Origin: Symbiodinium natans
Lineage: Eukaryota > Sar > Dinophyceae > Suessiales > Symbiodiniaceae
Direction: 5' to 3'
Assembly: GCA_905221605.1 (NCBI GenBank)
Contig: CAJNDS010001231.1
Coordinates: forward strand, 12,501 to 27,597
Length of the DNA: 15,097 nucleotides
The position numbers and the translations under genes are program-made. The notes below the pieces were generated by a model. That model did no database searches. It saw nothing but the letters and a program-made list of their open reading frames with translations, and was not told where the DNA came from. Each line of letters opens with the position of its first letter. The stretch's first letter is position 1. Positions 8,041 through 15,097 of the stretch are shown in pieces.

Positions 8041-10071
8041 CGTAATCTTTTGAAGAATATATAAATTAGGAATACGACCGGGTTACGAATTCTCCTTTAC
8101 GCACTTCAAATAGGATTGGGAAACTCGTTTTTCTATTGATATTCAGAGGAGATTCCCTGCCATCTTGTAGAAATGTTGCCACCCAGGGCCATGGATATAT
8201 TTTATGGAAACGTCACCTCAAAAAGTATGGGGATTTGGGACTCTCTATCTCGAGATACGAATTTGGAATATATACATATATACATAGATGAAAAAAAGAT
8301 AACAATACAAGATTATATATATATAATAATAATATAAGATGTATTTTATCTCGATTACACCCGGAGACGAATGATCGAATATTTCGCAACATCAATTTCT
8401 AAGTTGTGTTTTTGGGCGTAGAAGCCATCATATTTAATGCAAGACTCTCAGATATATCGAAGGAGAGACCGTCTCGAGATAATTTTAATTGTGGGAAGAA
8501 TAAAAAAAATCGTAAGCCGGAAGAGAAATTTCATGGCCATATCATTAGGATATGATTCGATTTGAAATGAAGATTATAGATATGATTGATTACCTGGAAT
8601 AATTTAATTAATGAATATCATTGATTTCTATATTCATTCAAATTTATTCAATATCTAGAATAATTTAAGGAATGATTTCATTCTTAGGTGAATAGAAATT
8701 TCTCGTAAATCTTCAATTCGATCAATGGCTTCTTTGATTGAATTTATTCTTGTTGATATTCAAGGAATGACTTCTCATTAATAATCTTATTGATGAATTA
8801 AGATTATAATTCTATACGAAATTCAATATAATATATTTCGGAATATTCTCGAATGAAAACTTATTTGAAATTTCTATATAATGGATTCTGATAATGAGCC
8901 CCCCACCCGACCCCATCATTCCTATTAGAAAAAATATTCTCGGATTTATAACGAAATATTTGAATCGAAAAAATATTGTCGTCCAAAGATGGGAAGTGGT
9001 AGGGTTAAATAGATATTGAATTATATTTTTTCTTTCTTCGGCATGGGATATCCCTTTCATCATATTCCGATGAATATTGGATTATCTAGGAATTCGTTTG
9101 GAATTTTTGATTTAGGATTAATCGATTATTAATTAGTTGGAGATTTCCATCTATCTTTTGGATATTTGATTATCATTTTCCGGGTTATTCTGGATGATCT
9201 TGCTTTATATTTCTTTTCATATTCATCAATGATATATTCTCTATCAATCTAATATATATTTCTTTTCTGATGGAGATCTTCATCATGATTTCGAATATAT
9301 TCGATTCATATCTCTCATTCATGATTTCGTTCTATTTCTAGTAATTTTTCAAATCGAATTTATATTTGATATAAATATTTATCATTGAAAATTCTATATT
9401 CATTGAAATAATCAAATTCATAATAAGGAATGGAGAGAAAATGATAAAATCAAAATCTTTTCATTATAAATTTCAATTTATTTGAAATTTATCCTCCCAG
9501 AAAATGAATTAAATATCGTTTAGATCAAATTCAATTCGATATTCCAGAAGATTTATATCTCGGAGAATCCAAACGAAGGAAGATATCGAATTCAATCAGA
9601 ATCTCCATGAAGATAGATTCATAATTGATCCTCGTATTCTCAAGGAAAGGGGCCCATCATCATTCCCAATATCAATATTAGATGGATATCATCATTTGAA
9701 AATGATTTGGGAAACGATCGATACGAAATAAGGATTGCAGGATAGGTCGCCCCAACGAATTTTTCATATTCGAATCTCGATTGATTTCTAAATATCTTCC
9801 TCTGAAAGGTGACGATATCATCACGTCTTATGAAATTATAAAGACGCTTATATCTTATATTTCAGAAGCAACGTTGGGCGTACATATAGACTTGCGGGCG
9901 TAATCCGACGTGCGAGGATCATATTAGATTCTATGGATCTTGAATATGATATCTTATTTTATAGGATGATTCTCTTTTCGTAGGATCATTGATTATTGAA
10001 TGAACCAAGATTTGGACGAATAGGATCCATAATGATTTAGATAAATTTTCCGGAGGGTTTCAAATCATTAG
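8041..10071. other. AT-rich region without recognisable genes
   Basis: Composition drops sharply from about 8040. The sequence is rich in GAATAT, GATATC and TCGA-type words, with many short palindromes such as CGAATATATTCG near 9294. Stops are frequent in all frames, and the longest open stretches (60-83 codons, minus strand) show no conserved motif. I looked for rRNA, tRNA and plastid or mitochondrial genes and recognised none. Confidence 0.5.
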
Positions 10072-10660
10072 ATGGGATTGAGGTCCAGGCCTTGCTGGGA
10101 CCTATATAGCCCTGAAATTATTAATATCCCTAATCTGGACCTTAAATTAAATTCATATGAAATAATGATACGTCCCAACGAGATAAATAAATCGTCTATA
10201 AATTTCCAAGATTCTAAGAGCTACAAGGGACCTCATCCTTCGACACAGAGGCCGATAAAGACGCCCAAGATTTATTTTAGAGATATCAATAATGAGACCT
10301 CCAATTTCATCCTCATCCCCGACCCCTGGGAATGGAGAGAAATCTTACGATTTAAGGACTTGGTTTGGGGCGCTATTGATTCCTATTGTTGCCCCCCCCC
10401 CGTCCCCACATTTTCCCTATCTGGATAGAAATTTCGCTCTGATTTTTTCCAATGATCCTTCCTATGGTGTCCTTCTTCAACCCAAGAGCGTATTCCCTTT
10501 ATGGAATTGGAAGGGAGGGATAAGAATATATAATCGATGGCGCAAGAAACGTATATTCCCAAGAATATCAATTCAAGATGAATCCTCCATAGAGATGAGA
10601 ATAATGAGAATCGAATGTCAGGAGGCTTCTGCTCCCAAAAGGAAGTATTTGAAAATTTAA
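10072..10660 (+). pseudogene. Possible unknown gene broken by a frameshift at a C10 tract
   Basis: Two overlapping plus-strand frames are open for 118 codons (10072-10428) and 122 codons (10292-10660) inside AT-rich DNA where stops are otherwise dense. The first frame contains FILIPDPWEWREILRFKDL. The second contains RNFALIFSNDPSYGVLL and later FPLWNWKGGIRIYNRW. They differ by one base, and a run of ten C (10392-10401) lies in the overlap, so one inserted base there would explain the shift. The upstream stop is TAG at 10069. I do not recognise the product. A minus-strand frame (10383-10673) is also open, which weakens the case. Confidence 0.3.
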
Positions 10661-10887
10661 TAAGAAAATTCAAGATGAAGGATCGTTAAATACAAGAGAT
10701 CATGTGAGAGAAGATTTGAACGATATATATATCCAAAAACCCCCGGCATCCTAATCAATATAAATGAGAATGAAATATATACATAGAGATCATAGAGTCT
10801 CGATGAAGAGATTCAATATCATTACTCCATATATTCTCAGAAAAAGTAACCCCACCGCCACCCGAAGTAAGAGAATGCGCGGAGTAA
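10661..10887. other. AT-rich spacer
   Basis: No gene, RNA or repeat is recognised between the frameshifted open region and the GC-rich island. Confidence 0.4.
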
Positions 10888-11178
10888 ATCCAAGACCGAA
10901 GACAAAGACGAGGCTCTAAGCCCGATCATGGACTACTGAACAAATGTCCTACCGTCTACCTGGCAAACGACAGCTCAGCCCAGATAGCCCCCGCCAGCAG
11001 CGTGGGCCGCAATGTGCGCCATATGGGCGCGTTGTTGCGCGCATACCTGATGAACATATCCGGGTCAATCATTGAAATCCTTCGATATCGCGCCTTGGAA
11101 GATATATCTTGGAACGAATTTTATCCTTGGATCATTTTATATGATTTCTCTCAGTGGATTCAAAAAATTCTTATCTAG
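10888..11178 (+). pseudogene. GC-rich island with possible retroelement RNase H remnant
   Basis: A 96-codon frame runs from just after TAA 10885-10887 to TAG 11176-11178 with no ATG at its start. It contains YLANDSSAQIAP, then VGRNVRHMGALLRAYL. The order DSSA...VGR..RH...LR recalls the RNase H segment of copia-like retroelements, which have an acidic residue and Ser/Ala followed by an RH motif. No reverse transcriptase, integrase or LTR is seen. Bases from about 10,890 to 11,090 are far more GC-rich than the DNA on either side, as expected of a transferred fragment. The similarity is weak, and the minus strand is also open for part of the stretch. Confidence 0.28.
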
Positions 11179-12497
11179 GAATCCTATTTTCTATGAAGGG
11201 GAGATTATGGTCAACCCAAGTATAGTGAGCGCAAGAGGATCCCTTCAATAAATGAAAAAGATTATGAAATCTACGATTGTGACAAGGATAGATGATATAA
11301 TTTCGTTCAAGTCATCTCTCCCTAAAGAAATACGATCATTATCCTCGTCTAGCATACGTAGATCCCTTTATTGAATACGCGTGAGGATGATCCAACCCTC
11401 ATCAATATTCATAGGAAATTAGGATTGGCAAAATGGGGTGGTTGATATCAATGTCCGTTTGTTTCTCGTTGAGCTCGGATATCTTTTTGAATGAGGAGGT
11501 GATCAGGTCGGTGATATGGGGGGTGAAGACACTTACGAAGGTTCAAGAGGATTTAAAAGACGAATCAAGAGGGTTTAAAGGGGGTTTCAAGGGATAAAAG
11601 GGTTTGAAGGGGGTTTACAGGGGTCTTAAAGGGGTCTTGGGCGGCTTGAAGGGAATTAAAAAAGGATACTCCTTTACGAAGAGAAGGAAATTCTAAATTC
11701 CATATGAAACCAGAGATATGAGACTCTTTCAAAAGAATTTCAAAGGGAGCTCAAGGGGCTAAAGGATTTTGAACCTTCTTCGGGAGGATTTTTTTTTCAA
11801 GAATCAGAATGATTTCATAGAGATTGATCTTATTTTATTTTTCAAGGCGAAGCTAGGGAAAGTGTGGCCAAGCCGAGAACCCCCATATTTGTTTTAGAGA
11901 TAATCGTATATTTCCTTAAAAAATATGGGGGGTTGGAGGGCGTGTTTTTTATTTTGGCATAGATAATACGATTTTCGCATCATTAGTTGAGAATATTCAT
12001 ATACCTCCATAGAAGGCAAATATTAAGTCTCTTAAATTGTCCAAACCTCCAGAAAAGGGACCAAGAATATGGAAGTGCGTTTTTTTCTTTTGATTTCTAT
12101 TGAGAATATATATCTCTCTCCATGAAGATTTCGTAATGAATTGAATTTTATTTATAAAAATAATACCAATCCAATTGATTTTATGAATCTCATATGAAGA
12201 AAATATTCTAATATAATTATAATTTCTATATAATTCCCATTTGGATCTCAATAAATATAAAAAAATGTTAATATTCATAAGAAGAAAACCAATCGTATCG
12301 AAATGATATTTAAAGAAATAAATCATAGAGTATTTATACGTAACAATCTTTTCAAAAATTGTTTTTGAAATTATTTTTGAAAATATTTCTTGAAAATATA
12401 TTTTCTTCTTTTACGAGTATGTCTTGTTTTTTGATAAGTTTTAAATATATTCTAGATTTCAATTCTCCTTTTGTATTATATCCTGGATTTTCATAAA
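11179..12497. other. AT-rich region without recognisable genes
   Basis: Mostly AT-rich with no supported gene. A G-rich degenerate stretch at about 11560-11660 has irregular GGGTTTNAAG-like words, possibly worn telomere-type repeat. A stem-loop at 11881-11890 / 11921-11930 (CCCCATATTT / AAATATGGGG) has a loop of about 30 nt. The minus-strand frame 11997-12326 is open but of biased composition and matches nothing I know. Confidence 0.4.
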
Positions 12498-12671
12498 CAG
12501 AGAGAATTCTGGCAAATAGATCATAGAGAGAATTCTGACAAAGAAAAATAATAGAGAGAATTCTGACAAAGAAAAATAATTGAGAGAATTCTGACAAAGA
12601 AAAATAATTGAGAGAATTCTGCCAAAGAAATATAATGGACAGAATTGAAAGAATTCTGTCAAAGAAAAATA
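12498..12671. repeat. 28-bp tandem repeat built around GAATTC
   Basis: GAATTC recurs at 12504, 12530, 12558, 12586, 12614 and 12651. Three consecutive intervals are exactly 28 bp, the first is 26 and the last 37. The unit is GAGAGAATTCTGACAAAGAA followed by AAATAAT. It directly adjoins the 39-bp array. Confidence 0.85.
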
Positions 12672-15097
12672 ATTTGTGTGCTTCAAATTGGTGCCTTTCA
12701 AGTCCATTCTACTTGTGGGCGAAAATTGGTGCATTTCAAGTCCATTCTGATTGTAAGCTTCAAATTGGTGCCCTTCACGTCCATTCTGTTGTGTGCTTCA
12801 AATTGGTGCCTTTCAAGTCCATTCTGCTTGTGTGCTTGATTAAGTTCCTTTCAAGTCCATTCTGCTTGTGTGCTTTAATTTTTGTGGCTTTCAAGTCCAT
12901 TCTGTTCTGCTTCAAATTGGTGCCTTTCAAGTCCATTCTGCTTGTGTGCTTCAAATTAGTGCCTTTCAAGTTCATTCTGCTTGTGTGCTTTAATTTTTGT
13001 GGCTTTCAAGTCCATTCTGTTCTGTGCTTCAAATTGGTGCCTTTCAAGTCCATTCTGCTTGTGTGCTTCAAATTAATGCCTTTCAAGTCCATTCTGCTTG
13101 TGTGCTTCAAATTGGTGCCTTTCGCAAGTCCATCTGCTTGTGTGCTTCAAATTGGTGCCTTTCAAGTCCATTCTGCTTGTTTGCGAAAATTGGTACTTTT
13201 CAAGTCCATTCTGCTGCTTGTATGCTTCAAATTGGTGCCTTTCAAGTCCATCCTGCTTATATGCTTCAAATTCGTTCCTTTCAAGTCCATTCTGCTTGTG
13301 TGCTTCAAATTGGTGCCTTTCAAGTCCATTCTGCTTGTGTGCGAAAATTGGTGCCTTTCAAGTCCAGCTTCATTTTCAAATTGGTGCCTTTCAAGTCCAT
13401 TCTGCTTGTGTGCTTCAAATTGGTGCCTTTCAAGTCCATTCTGCTTGTGTGCTTCAAATTCATGCCTGTCAAGTCCATTCTGCTTGTGTACTTCAAATTG
13501 GTGCCTTTCTCAAGTCCATTCTACAAGTGCCTATTGGTGCCTTTCTCAAGTCCATTCTACAAGTGCCTATTGGTGCCTTTCGCAAGTCCACTCTATTGTG
13601 TGCTTCAAATTGGTGCCTTTCAAGTCCATTCTGTTGTGTGCTTCAAATTGGTGCCTTTCAAGTCCATTCCACTTGTGCGAAAATTTATATCTTTCAAGTC
13701 CATTCTGCTTGTGTGCTTGATTAACTTCCTTTCAAGTCCATTCTGCTTGTGTGCTTTAATTTTTGTGCCTTTGAAGTGAATTCTGTTGTGTGCTTCAAAT
13801 TGGTGCCTTTCAAGTCCATTCTGCTTGTGTGCTGTAATTTTTGTACCTTTCAAGTCCATTCTGCTTGTGTGCTTCAAGTTGGTGCCTTTCAAGTCCATTC
13901 TGTTGTGCTTCAAATTGGTGCCTTTCAATTCCATCCTGCTTGTGTGCTTCAAATTGGTGCCTTTCAAGTCCATTCTGCTTGTATGCTTCAAATTGGTGCC
14001 ATCCTGCTTGTGTAAGTCCAGTCTGTTGTGTGCTTCAAATTGGTGCCTTTCAAGTCCATTCTGCTTGTGTGCGAAAATTGGTGCCTTTCAAGTCCATTCT
14101 GCTTGTATGCTTCAAATTGGTGCCTTTCAAGTCCATTCTGCTTGTGTGAGAAAATTGGTGCCTTTCAAGTCCATTCTGCTTGTATGCTTGACTAAGTTCC
14201 TTTCAAGTCCATTCTGCTTGTGTGCTTTAATTTTTGTGCCTTTCAAGTCCATTCTGTTGTGTGCTTCAAATTGGTGCCTTTCAAGTCCATTCTACAAGTG
14301 TGCCTATTACCTTTCGCAAGTCCATTCTGCTTGTGTGTTTCAAATTGGTGCCTTTCAAGTCCATTCTACTTGTCTTCAAATTGGTGCCTTTCAAGTCCAT
14401 CCTGCTTGTGTGCTTCAAATTAGTGCTTTCAAGTTCATTCTGCTTGTGTGTATCAAATTGAAGCCTTTCGCAAGTCCATCTGCTTGTGTGCTACAAATTG
14501 GTGCCTTTCAAGTCCATTTTGCTTTTCTTGAAATTGGTGCCTTTCAAGTCCGTTCTGCTTGTTTGCGAAAATTGGTGCCTTTCGCAAGTCCATCTGCTTG
14601 TGTGCTTCAAATTGGTGCCTTTCAAGTCCATTCTGCTTGTGTGCTTCAAATTGGTGCCTTTCAAGTCCATTCTACAAGTATGCTTATTGGTGCCTTTCGC
14701 AAGTCCAATCTGTTGTGGGCTTCAAATTGGTGCCTTTCAAGTCCATTCTGCTTGTGTGCTTTAATTTTTGTGTCTTTCAAGTCCATTCTGTTGTGTGCTT
14801 CAAGTTGGTGCCCTTCAAGTCCATTCTGCTTGTATGCTTCAAATTGGGCTTCAAATTGATGCCTTTCAAGTCCATTCTGCTTGTGTGTTTGAGTTTTTGT
14901 GCCTTGCAAGCCATTCTGTTGTGTGCGAAAATTGGTGCCTTTCAAGTCCGTTCTGCTGTTGTGCTGCAGATTGGTGCCTTTTAGTTCATTCTGTAGTTGT
15001 GCTTGAAATGGTGCCTTTCAAGTCCATTGCTTATGTGCTTCAATTGGTACCTTCTCAAGTCCTCTCTGCTGTTGTGCTTCAAATTTGTGCCTTTCAA
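12672..15097. repeat. 39-bp minisatellite array, about 60 copies, continuing past the window
   Basis: The unit begins TTCAAATTGGTGCCTTTCAA and continues GTCCATTCTGCTTGTGTGC, 39 bp in all. Distinct variants recur: GAAAATTGGTG starts, TTGATTAAGTTCC starts, TTTAATTTTTGTG starts, CTTTCGCAAGTCCA insertions and CTACAAGTG junctions. The variant pair TTGATTAAG then TTTAATTTTTG appears in the same order at about 12835, 13715 and 14186, so larger blocks have been duplicated. Because the unit is 13 codons long, several frames on both strands stay open (up to 370 codons). There is no independent evidence of translation. Confidence 0.95.

Noticed and set aside
8041-12497. Plastid or mitochondrial genome insertion
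   Set aside because: The AT content suggests it, but no organellar gene, rRNA or tRNA could be recognised.
12608-13720. 370-codon plus-strand open frame, rich in Cys, Phe and Ser
   Set aside because: It is the 39-bp array read in one frame. The other frames and the minus strand are also open because the period is a multiple of three.
12672-15097. CRISPR array
   Set aside because: The units are contiguous 39-bp repeats with no unique spacers of constant length.

Overview
The window looks like nuclear DNA of a dinoflagellate, probably close to Symbiodiniaceae. The evidence is dense plant-type telomere repeats (TTTAGGG and variants) inside the gene space, GC donors and AG|G acceptors at predicted introns, genes lying head to tail on one strand, and two protein families that I associate with dinoflagellates. 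The species cannot be fixed from the sequence alone.

Positions 1-5460 hold a split plus-strand gene that appears only when short exons are read between the telomere-repeat blocks. Six exons (about 140-255, 519-574, 2071-2148, 2949-3026, 4824-4859, 5367-5458) give 151 codons plus stop in one consistent frame. The product resembles a compact PARP-type ADP-ribosyltransferase domain with H, Y and E at the three triad positions. Its introns make up more than 90% of the gene. They carry TTTAGGG arrays near the 5' end and CCCTAAA arrays near the 3' end, so each intron could fold back on itself. This intron architecture is the most striking thing in the window.

Positions 5871-7046 hold an uninterrupted 391-residue gene with a ubiquitin-like N-terminus, a SPRY domain and a META/HslJ-like C-terminus. 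Its coding sequence is GC-rich. The stretch from 7050 to 8040 has no recognisable gene.

From about 8040 the composition changes abruptly to AT-rich DNA that runs to about 12,670. It contains no confident gene. It does contain an unexplained open region at 10072-10660, broken at a C10 tract, and a GC-rich island at about 10890-11090 with a weak resemblance to a retroelement RNase H.

From about 12,500 to the window end there are two satellites: a short 28-bp array built around GAATTC, then about 60 copies of a 39-bp unit. Because 39 is a multiple of 3, the array is open in several frames without being a likely gene. The AT-rich and satellite part may be a different chromosomal domain or an assembly join. 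Nothing visible links it functionally to the two genes.
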